The notes: a model not told the origin generated them from the sequence alone. A DNA stretch of 64,000 nucleotides from Neobacillus drentensis (GCF_021560175.1 NZ_CP091110.1:1354001-1418000); one strand, 5' to 3'. Numbered from the stretch's first letter, positions 1-8,577 are shown. A program made the numbers and translations.

Positions 1-2105
1 GGTAAACTGCCGTCTACTGCACTAATCAAATAAACGGTTTTATATTCAAGCCCTTTAGCCCGGTGAATGGTACTAAGCGTAATCGCATCAGTAAAATGTC
101 TGCTCATATTCTTAATTTCTTTATTCATGGCCGACATATGCTGTGCGTGTTCTAACAAAGCTTCAATTGTTGTAAAGCTTTTTGCTGCAACTTTAAGATC
201 TTTTAGATCATCAGAGCCTTTTTCAAGCTTACTCGATTCATTCCCACGTTTCTTTAAAAAATCAAGGAATCCAATTTCTTTTTCGATTTGTTCAATCGCA
301 ACAGACGGAGATAAATGCTTAAGCCCGCGTATGAGAGTAACCGCTTTTTTTAGTTTTTTCTCTTGAAAAGCGTGAGCCGTTTTCAAATGTGAAAGTGCCT
401 CAAGAAGGCTGCAATCCTTCAGAATGCTCTCAGCCTTTAAATCCTTTAGGACCGTTTGTTTTAAAAATAATAAAGGCAAAAGATCGCCTAAGGCACTCGG
501 GTCGTCCTCATTTAAACTGACCTTCATAAAGGCAAGCGCACTTCTAACAATAAACCGGTCGTAAAATGCTTCGGCATCTTGGTCAATCCTAAAAGGCAGG
601 TTTGAGGCTGCTAATCTCTCAAAGATGGCACGAGAACTGACATTTGTCCGATAAAGAATGGCAAAATCACCGGGTTTTGCACCTTGTGAAATTCTTTCCT
701 GGATATCGGTCACAATCATCGTGGCCTCTTCTTCCTCATCATATGGAAAAAATAATTGAGGAAGGATACCTGAGGTGTATTGTGCCTCCATGCGTTTTAA
801 TCGGCGTTTTTTATTTAAAGCAATCATTTGGTTCGCGGCAGCGACAATCTCATGTGAGGAGCGATAATTCTGCTCAAGAGTTACTAATTTTGCATTAGGA
901 AAGTCTTTTTCAAAATCTAAAAGATAACTAGGGTCACTGCCTCTAAAGGAGTAGATGGCCTGGTCATCATCACCGACCGCACAGACATTTTTATGCTTGC
1001 TAGATAACAGTTTAATTAACTCATATTGAACTCTGTTTATATCTTGAAATTCATCAATTAGAAAGTATTGGAACTTATCCTGGTAATACTCTAAGAGGGA
1101 AGGAGACGAAATAAATAATTGATAACAGCCAATTAACATATCGTCAAAATCAAATAATCCTTCTGTTTGTTTATATTCCTCATACTTTTTATATAAAAAA
1201 AGTGCGCTTTCTTCCCAATCAGATGTGGGTTTGACTTCGTTCGGCATGAGAAGGGAGTTTTTCCAAAAGCCTATTTGTTGAAGAGCTAAATCATAGGCAA
1301 ATTCCTTTTCTGATAATTGGAGGGCTTTCCCAGCCTCTTTAAGAATTTTATCGCGCTGCCAATCCTTCTTAAGTAAATGATTGGAGGACCAATTGGCGGC
1401 ATCATGGAACATTAAGATACGGTAGAAGATACTGTGAAAGGTACCGGTCACAAGCTGATTGATTTTTCCCCGCTGCATATTTGGATAGGATAAAAGGCGA
1501 TTTTTCATTTCTGCAGCGGCCTTGGAGGTGAAGGTTACAAGCATAATAGAGCCAGGATCAGCCAGCTTCACCTCGAGCATGTAAGCCGTCCGTGCTGTTA
1601 ATACACGCGTTTTGCCACTCCCAGCCCCCGCTAGGACTAGCAACGAGCCATCTGTTTGTATGACGGCCTCTACTTGGCTTTTATCGAGCACTACTCCTCT
1701 TTCAGCAAGTACTCGTAAATAAGGCGGCAGTTCTTGCCCAATATTTTTATTAGGTGGTGTATAAGGAACAGAGTATTCAATCGGTTTAGCAGGTTGAAAT
1801 AATTCTAGGTTTGTGTTTGTCTCGGTAATGGTCCGTCCTTGAGGGATTTTAAAACCATTCCGTTTGATATAATGTGGTGTATCATCCGAAACTATAATGG
1901 GGTCAGGGTCAAGGCATTTTTTTTCAGGTGATTGGACGTGAAAAAAATGCGGCTCCATCCCGATGCCGAGAAATAATTTTACTTTTTCATGGCAGGTGGG
2001 ACAGACAAGTTCTCCATTTTTTCCTGCTAAATATATTTTTTGGTACTGATCTCGAGCCAATTGTGAGAGTCGGATAAGCTGTTGTTGATAGAAAGCTGTT
2101 TTCAT
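1..2105 (-). CDS. yjcD: UvrD/Rep-family ATP-dependent DNA helicase, YjcD-like (C-terminus outside window)
   Basis: Superfamily 1A DNA helicase, acting on DNA in the cytoplasm, probably in repair. About 701 codons are visible and the frame runs off the left edge. It starts MKTAFYQQQ. Motifs read on the minus strand are Walker A LAGAGSGKT (about residue 160), motif II LIDEFQD, VGDDDQAIYSFRG, LEQNYRS, and TIHRAKGLEYK near the edge. An N-terminal extension of about 130 residues carries CPTC (residues 35-38) followed by HFFH (53-56), resembling a CoiA-type or zinc-ribbon module absent from PcrA/UvrD. Its position beside yjcF-yjcG-yjcH matches B. subtilis yjcD, which is the reason for the name. The helicase family is certain; the cellular role is not. 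Confidence 0.88.
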   Translation of the reverse strand, partial: MKTAFYQQQLIRLSQLARDQYQKIYLAGKNGELVCPTCHEKVKLFLGIGMEPHFFHVQSPEKKCLDPDPIIVSDDTPHYIKRNGFKIPQGRTITETNTNLELFQPAKPIEYSVPYTPPNKNIGQELPPYLRVLAERGVVLDKSQVEAVIQTDGSLLVLAGAGSGKTRVLTARTAYMLEVKLADPGSIMLVTFTSKAAAEMKNRLLSYPNMQRGKINQLVTGTFHSIFYRILMFHDAANWSSNHLLKKDWQRDKILKEAGKALQLSEKEFAYDLALQQIGFWKNSLLMPNEVKPTSDWEESALFLYKKYEEYKQTEGLFDFDDMLIGCYQLFISSPSLLEYYQDKFQYFLIDEFQDINRVQYELIKLLSSKHKNVCAVGDDDQAIYSFRGSDPSYLLDFEKDFPNAKLVTLEQNYRSSHEIVAAANQMIALNKKRRLKRMEAQYTSGILPQLFFPYDEEEEATMIVTDIQERISQGAKPGDFAILYRTNVSSRAIFERLAASNLPFRIDQDAEAFYDRFIVRSALAFMKVSLNEDDPSALGDLLPLLFLKQTVLKDLKAESILKDCSLLEALSHLKTAHAFQEKKLKKAVTLIRGLKHLSPSVAIEQIEKEIGFLDFLKKRGNESSKLEKGSDDLKDLKVAAKSFTTIEALLEHAQHMSAMNKEIKNMSRHFTDAITLSTIHRAKGLEYKTVYLISAVDGSL

Positions 2106-2193
2106 ATATTAAAACCTCTATTTCGTGAAAATGACACATGTTCTATCTTAACAAAACGAGCCGGCTTCGGAAAGTGTTTGATAATTTAACCAG

Positions 2194-2230
2194 TAAAAAG
2201 AAGCACCTGCCGGTTAATCGGCAAGTGCTT
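2194..2230 (-). terminator. Rho-independent terminator overlapping the yjcF stop codon
   Basis: Twelve-base arms (2201-2212 and 2219-2230, one G-U type mismatch) enclose a 6-base loop, followed on the minus strand by a short U run (complement of 2195-2199). The yjcF stop codon lies in the loop, so the last codons form one arm. Confidence 0.7.
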
Positions 2231-2660
2231 CTGTAGGAACTTGTTTGACCATCGTTTTATGAGGAATACCAGCATCCAAAAATTCCTCTGATACAACCTC
2301 GTAGCCAAGTCCTGCATAGAAGGGAATGGCATGGGTCTGGGCATTTAGTTTTAGTTTATGTAAGCCTTGTTTCCGAGCGAAAGATTCGATTGCGTTCATC
2401 ATTTTTCTTCCTGCTCCAGTTTTACGGGCTTCTTTTAACACACAAATCCGTTCGACTTTACCGTAACCATCAACTACACGGAATCTCCCTGCAGCAAGGG
2501 GATTGGATGTATCTCCATACATAACAAAATGGGTGGCGTCATCCTCATATTGGTCAATTTCCTCTTCGATTGGAACATTTTGCTCCTGTACAAATACAAT
2601 TTTTCTGATCGAAAAAGCATCTTCAAGTTCTTTTTGATTTTCTACAACCTTAATTATCAC
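2214..2660 (-). CDS. yjcF: GNAT-family N-acetyltransferase, YjcF-like
   Basis: Predicted acetyl-CoA-dependent N-acetyltransferase of unknown substrate. The acetyl-CoA loop region reads RKTGAGRKMM, preceded by VERICVL and followed by LNAQTHAIPFYAGLGY, which is the usual GNAT order. I use the GTG at 2660 (protein VIIKVVENQKELEDAF...), because a GGAAAGGA ribosome site precedes it and it sits just after the yjcG stop; a longer frame to 2714 would overlap yjcG. About 148 aa. It is the second gene of a yjcG-yjcF pair and ends in a terminator. Family certain, substrate unknown. Confidence 0.85.
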   Translation of the reverse strand: MIIKVVENQKELEDAFSIRKIVFVQEQNVPIEEEIDQYEDDATHFVMYGDTSNPLAAGRFRVVDGYGKVERICVLKEARKTGAGRKMMNAIESFARKQGLHKLKLNAQTHAIPFYAGLGYEVVSEEFLDAGIPHKTMVKQVPTEALAD

Positions 2661-2667
2661 GTTTCTA

Positions 2668-3180
2668 CTATTCCTTTCCAAGACGAAATGTTTCATAAAC
2701 GGTCCAAGAACCATTTTCTAATTGATAAAGCAGATGGAAGCGGTCAATCGTTTCTTCATGATCAATTTTTGTCATCCGCAGTGACCCATAAACATCAGAG
2801 TGTTCATCGTTTGACAGTTTTTGGCCAATCGTAATATGGGGGACAAAGGCATATTCTGTATTTTCATCATTTAATTCGCGATTGATTTCCGAATGTAGGA
2901 TGGAGAGGTCGATCGATGGCTCCACCTTAAAATAGATTACATTATTTACTGGCTTGAAGGAACTAATTTTTGCTGTTTTTAAAGAAAAAGGGCTAGTATT
3001 TTCAGCAATTTTACGTAGTTTATCAGCAAAATTCTTAGCATTTTCTTCTGTAGCTTCAAAAGCACTTTTTAATGTCAAGTGTGGAGGAATAAGAGCATAA
3101 TGCGGATCGTAACGTTTGCGATAAGAGTTCACGATATCTTGAAGCTTTTTGGACGGGAAAATGACAACACCAAATTTCAT
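2668..3180 (-). CDS. yjcG: 2H phosphoesterase superfamily protein, YjcG-like
   Basis: A 170-aa member of the 2'-5' RNA ligase / 2H phosphoesterase superfamily. The two signature H-x-T motifs are visible: PPHLTLK at about residue 34 and VPHITIG at about residue 115. They are expected to place two histidines in the active site. Family members hydrolyse cyclic nucleotide or RNA phosphodiesters, but the substrate of YjcG is not known to me. The start is supported by GGAGG eight bases upstream. It lies directly upstream of yjcF with a 7-base gap, as in B. subtilis. Confidence 0.88.
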   Translation of the reverse strand: MKFGVVIFPSKKLQDIVNSYRKRYDPHYALIPPHLTLKSAFEATEENAKNFADKLRKIAENTSPFSLKTAKISSFKPVNNVIYFKVEPSIDLSILHSEINRELNDENTEYAFVPHITIGQKLSNDEHSDVYGSLRMTKIDHEETIDRFHLLYQLENGSWTVYETFRLGKE

Positions 3181-3291
3181 GCGGTTACCTCCAATGATTG
3201 AAATTATTTTAGGAAAATATTTATAAAATCGCTTTCAGTTATTATAGCAAATTTTCAAAATATATTAAACAAATAAACAACTGTAGATATT

Positions 3292-4014
3292 CTAAAAAAA
3301 CAGTTTAAGAGCCCTCTTTAAATCAGGCTGCCAATAGGTCCATGTATGATTTCCATTAAATTCTTCATAAAAGTATGTAATTGGTTTTTCATGTATTTTT
3401 TTAGCCAATAACCTATTTGGACTTATAAAGTTTTGTATTTTCCCGTCTGTAGTTTGTACCTCCGTTTCCTGCATACCGATCACATGGTAAATCTCAACAT
3501 GATGACCTTCATTAAAGTCTTCTACCAGTTTAAAAATGTGCTGGTCGACCAATGGTGACTGAAGTAAAATCTTTCCGAATGTATGCGGGTATTGTAATGC
3601 CGTCATTAAAGAAACGGTGGCACCAAGAGAATCACCAAGTAATGCCCTGGTGGAACCCATCTGATAGGTTGGAAATTCCTTATCGAGAAAGGGAACTAAT
3701 TCATGGGCAAGAAAACGAATATACTGCTGGTTTTGGTCCCCTTCAGGATGGTACTTCCGTCGTCGGTCGGCTACATCCTTATAGGGTACCCCAACAATGA
3801 TAATATTTTCAATTTCTTGTTTAAAAAGTAACTCATCTGCTAATCGTCCAATTCGTCCAAGCTGAAAATAATCTCTGCCGTCTTGGGCAATTAGCAGTGA
3901 GTATTTGTACAATGGCGAGTAGTTTGCGGGCAGATAGATAAGGAGCTGCATGGTTTCTTGTAGTTCGGAGCTATGAAAGCTATATTCTTTGATTGTGCCT
4001 TTTGGATACTGCAT
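3292..4014 (-). CDS. yjcH: Putative esterase, alpha/beta hydrolase (YjcH-like)
   Basis: A 240-aa alpha/beta hydrolase of the esterase-D / enterochelin-esterase type. The nucleophile elbow reads LLGDSLGA (G-D-S-L-G) near residue 123 of the chosen protein. The C-terminal FNGNHTWTYWQ supplies the likely catalytic histidine. LIAQDGRDYF near residue 45 fits the oxyanion strand. I start it at MQYPKGTIK because GGGGGA lies 6 bases before that ATG; the upstream ATG (4035) has no such site. Its position beside yjcG matches B. subtilis. The substrate is unknown. Confidence 0.82.
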   Translation of the reverse strand: MQYPKGTIKEYSFHSSELQETMQLLIYLPANYSPLYKYSLLIAQDGRDYFQLGRIGRLADELLFKQEIENIIIVGVPYKDVADRRRKYHPEGDQNQQYIRFLAHELVPFLDKEFPTYQMGSTRALLGDSLGATVSLMTALQYPHTFGKILLQSPLVDQHIFKLVEDFNEGHHVEIYHVIGMQETEVQTTDGKIQNFISPNRLLAKKIHEKPITYFYEEFNGNHTWTYWQPDLKRALKLFF

Positions 4015-4112
4015 GAATTGTCCCCCGTAGTTCATTTTTTACAACTGCATTTTATCATAAATAGAAAAAAGATGCTTTTAGTAAAGGTAGTGGTTGTGGG
4101 AGCTGGGATAGA

Positions 4113-4337
4113 TTAATGGAGGTAGGGTTTATGGGAACGAGTTTCCGGCATAATCGATAAGATGTTTTCTCGTTTAAAGGTACGCATTTGTTTGCGAAGC
4201 AGGCAATAGGCACGAATGTAGTCATCGTTTATTTCTTTTACAATTAGCTTTCTTTGGGATAGTTTTTGGTTTTCAGCAAGATAAATCATTTCAATTGGCA
4301 TGTGTTCTTCAATTGAACGGATTAGCAGCCCATCCAT
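4113..4337 (-). CDS. Small WYL-like protein of unknown function
   Basis: A 74-aa cytoplasmic protein (MDGLLIRSIEEHMPIEMIYL...). The pattern of an N-terminal LIRSIEEHMPIEMIYL strand-helix and a later RTFKRENILSI resembles a stand-alone WYL-type or SH3-like ligand-binding fold as seen in many Bacillus small proteins. The ATG at 4337 is preceded by AGGAG at 8 bases. It is monocistronic between yjcH and the tRNA gene. I cannot assign a function. Confidence 0.6.
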   Translation of the reverse strand: MDGLLIRSIEEHMPIEMIYLAENQKLSQRKLIVKEINDDYIRAYCLLRKQMRTFKRENILSIMPETRSHKPYLH

Positions 4338-4452
4338 GGTAATCACTCCTTTTGGCTTATAGGTATATTATAACCGAACGTTAGTTCTTTATTCAAGTTA
4401 AATGGGAACTAGTGTTCTATTTTTGTTTTGTGAACAAAGAGAAAAAATGGTA

Positions 4453-4480
4453 TTGACATTCTTAGTTTTTTTACTATAAT
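4453..4480 (+). promoter_or_regulatory. Promoter of the tRNA-Val gene
   Basis: Perfect -35 TTGACA (4453-4458) and perfect -10 TATAAT (4475-4480) with a 16-base spacer, about 21 bases upstream of the tRNA. Confidence 0.8.
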
Positions 4481-4501
4481 TAGATTTGTAAGTTAAAAAG
4501 A

Positions 4502-4574
4502 GATCTGTTAGCTCAGCTGGGAGAGCGCAACCTTGACAGGGTTGAGGTCGGGGGTTCGAACCCCTCACAGGTCA
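4502..4574 (+). tRNA. tRNA-Val (anticodon GAC), CCA not encoded
   Basis: A full cloverleaf can be folded by hand. The acceptor stem GATCTGT/ACAGGTC has one G-T pair. The anticodon arm is CAACC-TTGACAG-GGTTG, placing GAC at positions 34-36. The T arm is GGGGG-TTCGAAC-CCCTC, with discriminator A. The 3' part of the gene is the crossover point of the integrated element described below, so the present 3' end was supplied by the element or restored by its att site. Confidence 0.92.
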
Positions 4575-4575
4575 T
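4533..4575 (+). repeat. att-like direct repeat, left copy (3' end of tRNA-Val)
   Basis: These 43 bases run from the anticodon loop to one base past the discriminator. They recur at 7387-7429 with a single mismatch (4542 T versus 7396 G), and the last 33 bases are identical. This is the signature of a tyrosine-integrase element inserted in a tRNA 3' end; the left copy completes the functional tRNA. Confidence 0.85.
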
Positions 4576-4590
4576 TAATACAGAAAAGAC

Positions 4591-4617
4591 AAAAGCCCTT
4601 ACTTTAAAGGGCTTTTT
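4591..4617 (+). terminator. Terminator downstream of tRNA-Val (inside the element)
   Basis: Arms AAAGCCCTT and AAGGGCTTT flank a short loop and are followed by a T-rich run (gctttttgttgtttttt). It belongs to the inserted element; the chromosomal terminator is at 7437-7468, after the right att copy. Confidence 0.75.
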
Positions 4618-4668
4618 GTTGTTTTTTATTAGTACAGTCAATGGTAAAACGATTAATACAGTAAATTT

Positions 4669-4687
4669 GGGGACAATATGGGGACAA
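4669..4687 (+). repeat. Two GGGGACAA direct repeats near the left end of the element
   Basis: GGGGACAA occurs at 4669-4676 and 4680-4687, 11 bases apart, just downstream of the integrase stop. Three more copies in the same orientation lie at the other end (7243-7271). The one-turn spacing and the location near both att sites suggest integrase arm-binding sites. Confidence 0.5.
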
Positions 4688-4703
4688 AAATAAATTTACT
4701 TTT

Positions 4704-5552
4704 CTATGCCTTCTTCTGGTCTGTTTGTTTAACGGGGGAGAATAGTGCATCAAATTTTGCTGCTGCTCTTTCATCCGCCTCCCTTAAATAATGGCTATAA
4801 ATATTCATTGTTGTAGTGATGTTCGCATGACCTAATCGTTCTGAAATATTTTTAGCATGTTCACCTTCATTTATAAGAAGGGTAGCAGCTGTGTGTCTCA
4901 GGTCATGGAATCGGATGTACTTAAAACCAGTCCTCTTAATAAAACGTCTCCACCATGTACCTGGAACTGTTGGATAAAAAGGCTTTCCATTCCAGGAACA
5001 AAAAACAAAGAAATGATCACCACCTTCCCACAGTTCCGCTGCCTTCAAACGCTCTTTATTTTTAATGTTTTTATACTTTCTCAGTTCTTTTACAAGATAA
5101 GCCGGGATCGATACCATTCTAAGAGAACTTTTAGTTTTAGGAATGGTTAGTTTATGTCCTGATCCTTTGGTGTGTGTTAAGGAATGGTTTACTTGTAAGG
5201 TTCCTTTTTCAAGATCTAAATCCTGCCATTGTAAGCCAAGCAGTTCTTCACGTCTTAATCCAGTTGTAATGGCAAGGGTGATAATTAATCTCCAATGGAT
5301 AGGTTCATTTTGAAGTAATTTAAATAGCTCTATCGCTTCATTTTTTGTATAAACATCCGTTTTATTTTGTATGACTTTTGGCCGCTTTACCTTTTCCAAT
5401 GGATTTGTTTTTATTAGCCCCCATTCTGTGGCACGACCGAAAATGTCTCGCAGTATCCGGTGGTGATATTTATGTAGATTACTGTATGCTGAGATTTTCG
5501 ATTTGCCAATCCGATTATTGTTATTACCTCTATTTCTATATTTCTTTTTGAA
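4704..5552 (-). pseudogene. Tyrosine recombinase (phage/ICE-type integrase), 5'-truncated
   Basis: Catalytic half of a tyrosine integrase, the enzyme that would have moved this element. From about 5399 down it encodes 231 residues with the complete active-site set: GLRREELL (Arg), HDLRHTAATLL (His-x-x-Arg), ERLGHANITTT (second His) and NIYSHY (Tyr). The frame stays open upstream to 5552 and encodes part of the SAM-like core-binding domain (HRILRDIFGRATEWGLIKTNP). It then meets an in-frame TAG at 5553-5555 with no usable start. The roughly 150-residue N-terminal arm-binding part is missing, probably lost when the IS110 element arrived. A shortened product from the TTG at 5399 is possible but unlikely to integrate alone. 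Confidence 0.8.
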
Positions 5553-5680
5553 CTAAACCAGCTAATAGTTTGTCAACATTTTTCAATAAAAAGTTTAATA
5601 ACCACATGATATACTAAAAATGTTCATGCCAAATAACCTTCCGTTGTTTAGTAATTGGAAGGTTTTGTTGTATTTAGTTA

Positions 5681-5702
5681 GATATAGTTCCTAAACTATA
5701 TC
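5681..5702. repeat. Nine-base perfect inverted repeat over the transposase stop codon
   Basis: GATATAGTT (5681-5689) and AACTATATC (5694-5702) flank 4 bases containing part of the stop codon at 5691-5693. A second hairpin, AACCTTCC/GGAAGGTT, lies at about 5635-5665. Together they mark the 3' flank of the IS110 element. I cannot fix the exact IS end because IS110 elements lack clear terminal repeats. Confidence 0.5.
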
Positions 5703-6929
5703 TTGGAAAGTGGTTCTGCTTTTTAGTAAGGCATAAATCCAATGTAAGAGTTTGTTTACACAAGCAATAATGGCTACTCTAAAGGGTTTTCCTTCTTCTC
5801 GTTTCTTGTCATAAAACTCTCGTAGTCTTTTATTACGTGGAATAATCTCATCAGTTGTTTTCTTTTTTCGACTATCCCGAATACCACTTTGAACAGCCAA
5901 ATATAAGGCGTGTCGAAGTCTACAAGATCCACGTTTAGTTATTCGGTTTACTGATGCAGTAAACTTCCCAGAAGAGTATACACTAGGATCTATTCCAGCG
6001 AACGCAACTAACTTCTTGGCATCATTAAATCGATCTATCTCTCCAATTTCAGAAATAATCGTGGCAGCGATTTTTTCTCCGATTCCAGGGATAGATTGAA
6101 GGATTTCATATTCTTCAATTTCACTAGCGAGGGCATCTATTTCATCCGCAATATTGGATAGATGCTCTTGGTATTGAAGAACAATCTTAACCAAGATTTC
6201 AAGGTTAAAAATATGACTATCGTAGAGATTGTTTTGAAAAGGATCACAAAGGGCTGCTTCTCTTAACTTCTGTGCCTTTTCCTTTGCCCAAGACTCCGAA
6301 CGACTCGTACATAATGAAGCTATTTTATCCGTTAACTCTTTTTCACTCACACTTAATACAGCCTTAGAAGTAGGGAATTCTAGTAAAGTAAGCAGTGATA
6401 CTTTCGAATATAGGCTTCCAAATACACCCCGATACTCGGGAAAAACCTGATCAATTAAAGAATGTAACTGTATCTTTGTTTTAGCCGATATTTCAGCAAT
6501 ACTCTCCTGTTGTCTTGTCAGATTACGTAGGTTTAATAGTTGAACTCCACGCTTTTTGTAAGGCTCTAGCTCCTCTTTATAAAACAGTTCACAAAGGTGA
6601 TAAGCATCAATTGCATCAGTTTTTACCTTTCGGAGGCTTGAGCTCTTAGCTCTATGAGAGATAAGGGGATTGACGATAATATAAACATAATTTTGTTCCT
6701 CTAGAAACTGAATAACGGGAATATGATAATGACCAGTTGATTCTAAAACAACCGAAGGTTGATGACCACCAGCAGCCTTTTCAACATCTTTAAGGAACTC
6801 TAATAAACATCCTAATCCCTTAAGATCGTGAGTAATACTAAAACTTTTACGATAGGGTTTACCTTTATCTAAAAACGCTTGAACCTGACTTTCTCCTTTT
6901 GATACATCCAGACCAATCACTGGATTCAT
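5691..6929 (-). mobile_element. IS110-family transposase (DEDD recombinase)
   Basis: A 412-aa IS110-family transposase, an RNA-guided DNA recombinase in better-studied members. The N-terminal RuvC-like DEDD domain shows VIGLDVSKGES (first Asp), VLESTGHYHIP (Glu) and KVKTDAIDAYHL (paired Asp). A central coiled stretch follows. The C-terminal Transposase_20 domain shows LQSIPGIGEKIAATI and VAFAGIDPSVYSSGKF, with the serine region expected for the second catalytic centre. Length is normal for the family and no frameshift is seen, so it may be active. It lies inside the tRNA-Val element, next to the truncated integrase, in the same orientation. Confidence 0.9.
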
Positions 6930-7240
6930 TAATTTTCTCCTCCTCCTAGAAATACAAATTAGTCGGTAACCCCTAATGCTCCTTGTAATGTCATAGGTTC
7001 GCTTGTTAAACGGGATCGTGGTCCCAACCAGCCTGAAACATGTTTATACAAGTAGGGGGTGAACAGTTTAGTTGACGGGAACGAGTCCCACGGGTGCGAC
7101 GTTCTACCCCGACTACCGATATAATAAGACCATATAGAAAAAGGTCAACCAGAAATATCTGGCTAACCTTATATTACGAACGGGTGCTAGAGTTTAAGAA
7201 GGTAAGCTGTTCCAACCCGCATTTTTCTAACTGTTCTACG
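6930..7240 (-). ncRNA. Candidate IS110 bridge-RNA region (5' non-coding end of the element)
   Basis: About 310 bases upstream of the transposase contain no credible gene. In IS110-group elements this flank encodes the structured bridge RNA that pairs with donor and target DNA. Visible structure includes hairpins of the type GGGA...TCCC at about 7011-7025 and 7078-7090, and a conserved-looking GC-rich stretch in an otherwise AT-rich region. I infer the RNA from family knowledge; its boundaries and guide loops are not determined. Confidence 0.4.
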
Positions 7241-7242
7241 GT

Positions 7243-7271
7243 GGGGACAATTGGGGACACTTTGGGGACAA
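7243..7271 (+). repeat. Three GGGGACA direct repeats near the right end of the element
   Basis: Copies at 7243-7250, 7253-7260 and 7264-7271 are spaced 10-11 bases, in the same orientation as the pair at 4669-4687. Probable arm-type integrase sites. The remaining 7272-7386 is AT-rich and I see no gene in it. Confidence 0.5.
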
Positions 7272-7386
7272 ATTTAAGCTAACTATTTCCAATAGCAAAA
7301 ATTCAATCATATTAAGCCTTATCGAAATCCTTGTTATAACAATACTTTCTTAATTAAACTGTTATAATCATAAAGTATATCTATCA

Positions 7387-7429
7387 TTGACAGGGGTGAG
7401 GTCGGGGGTTCGAACCCCTCACAGGTCAT
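7387..7429 (+). repeat. att-like direct repeat, right copy (displaced tRNA-Val 3' end)
   Basis: Repeats 4533-4575 with one mismatch and is followed at once by the probable original tRNA terminator. It cannot encode a tRNA alone because the 5' half is absent. Confidence 0.85.
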
Positions 7430-7436
7430 AACTAGT

Positions 7437-7468
7437 CCTAACATCTAAAAGATGTTAGGGCTTTTTTG
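7437..7468 (+). terminator. Probable original tRNA-Val terminator
   Basis: Perfect arms CCTAACATCT (7437-7446) and AGATGTTAGG (7450-7459), then a six-T run. It was separated from the tRNA by the insertion. 7469-7599 has no gene; the ribosome site of the next gene (gaggtgaa) is at its end. Confidence 0.8.
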
Positions 7469-7599
7469 TGTTTTTATTAATATAGGCAAACTAAAGAGAC
7501 AATGCTATTTAATGACAAAGCTTACAAATAATAGTGCATAGATACTTATACTTCTTCAAAGGATATATTTAAGCTGATAATAGTAGAGGTGAATGGACG

Positions 7600-8073
7600 A
7601 TGGCATTATCAATCATTGTATATCTATCGTGGTTATGTATATCAGTTTTTTATGCTATGAAGAAACCATATACGAAATTGGAAAATTCTGCGCTGATCTT
7701 CTGCCTATTTCTTATTGATCTTAACCGTGGATGGATAACCAATGACGAACTAAAGTATGCTACCTATTCTACAGCACCACTAAATTATACAGGGTATATT
7801 CTTTATCGAACTTTTATTGCACCATTCCTTTTATTAATTGGCATAAATTGCATACCTAGAAACTCATCAGTATTAAAGAAATTTATTGCCAGTCTTATTT
7901 CTTCCTTTGTTTTAGTTCTCATCAATATTGTTTTACTGAAATTTGATGTTGTCGATTTTCATCAATGGAATTTGCTTTATGTTTTTGTAAACTACGTCTT
8001 ATTACATTTAATAGGATATTTTATTCTATATTGCTACAAGTCATTTGTGTTAAAAGGAGAGACTAATAAATGA
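7600..8073 (+). CDS. Small integral membrane protein, CBO0543-like (first of a pair)
   Basis: A 157-aa hydrophobic protein with about four membrane segments (around residues 3-18, 64-84, 92-113 and 123-145). Charged loops include KKPYTKLEN and ITNDELKYATYS. It resembles the small membrane proteins annotated as CBO0543 family, for which no function is known. The stop overlaps the start of the next gene by 4 bases (ATGA), so the two are translationally coupled and probably work together. They lie outside the integrated element, just after its right end. Confidence 0.55.
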   Translation: MALSIIVYLSWLCISVFYAMKKPYTKLENSALIFCLFLIDLNRGWITNDELKYATYSTAPLNYTGYILYRTFIAPFLLLIGINCIPRNSSVLKKFIASLISSFVLVLINIVLLKFDVVDFHQWNLLYVFVNYVLLHLIGYFILYCYKSFVLKGETNK

Positions 8074-8567
8074 TTTGGATTGGGCATTTTGATTTAAACG
8101 AAATATCATTAATTATCTTTAATGTAATCGCCTACTCATTAATGTTTTTCTTACCTAAAAGACTAAGTAGAGAAGTAACTTGTATAAGTGTCCTATCAGG
8201 TTTAACAACAGGTATGTTGTTTGATTTTACGATTGGTGGAGGTATCCTAGATTTTTACAGGCAGAATGATACGAATCACTATGAATTATTTGACTTGTTT
8301 TATTATTCATTATTTGCACCGTTTGGATATTTTTTTATGTATTACTACAACGTGTTACGAATTAATAAAATAACGTTCATAGTTTATATTACGGCCTGGT
8401 CTATTATTGGAATTACATTTCAATGGATTGCTACACTTCTAAATATCCTTACATATCAAAATCATTATCGATTACCGTATTCTTTTCCAATATTTTTAAT
8501 TATTCAAACACTGACAGGGATCTATTACGTGTTCATTACTAGTAATAGTAGTAGAAAGCAAACGTAA
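8070..8567 (+). CDS. Small integral membrane protein, CBO0543-like (second of a pair)
   Basis: A 165-aa membrane protein with about five hydrophobic segments, including LIIFNVIAYSLMFFL, LFYYSLFAPFGYFFMYY and IVYITAWSIIGITF. The loop DFTIGGGILDFYRQNDTNHYELFD is polar and acidic. It starts inside the stop of the preceding gene. It is similar in size and layout to its neighbour and to CBO0543-family proteins. No function can be assigned. Confidence 0.55.
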   Translation: MIWIGHFDLNEISLIIFNVIAYSLMFFLPKRLSREVTCISVLSGLTTGMLFDFTIGGGILDFYRQNDTNHYELFDLFYYSLFAPFGYFFMYYYNVLRINKITFIVYITAWSIIGITFQWIATLLNILTYQNHYRLPYSFPIFLIIQTLTGIYYVFITSNSSRKQT

Positions 8568-8577
8568 GATTTCAAAT

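Noticed and set aside
7094..7282. 62-codon frame upstream of the transposase
   Set aside because: Lies in the probable structured non-coding end of IS110 and crosses the GGGGACA repeats; no protein-like pattern.
7387..7429. A second tRNA gene
   Set aside because: Only the 3' part is present; no 5' acceptor or D arm. It is the right att copy.
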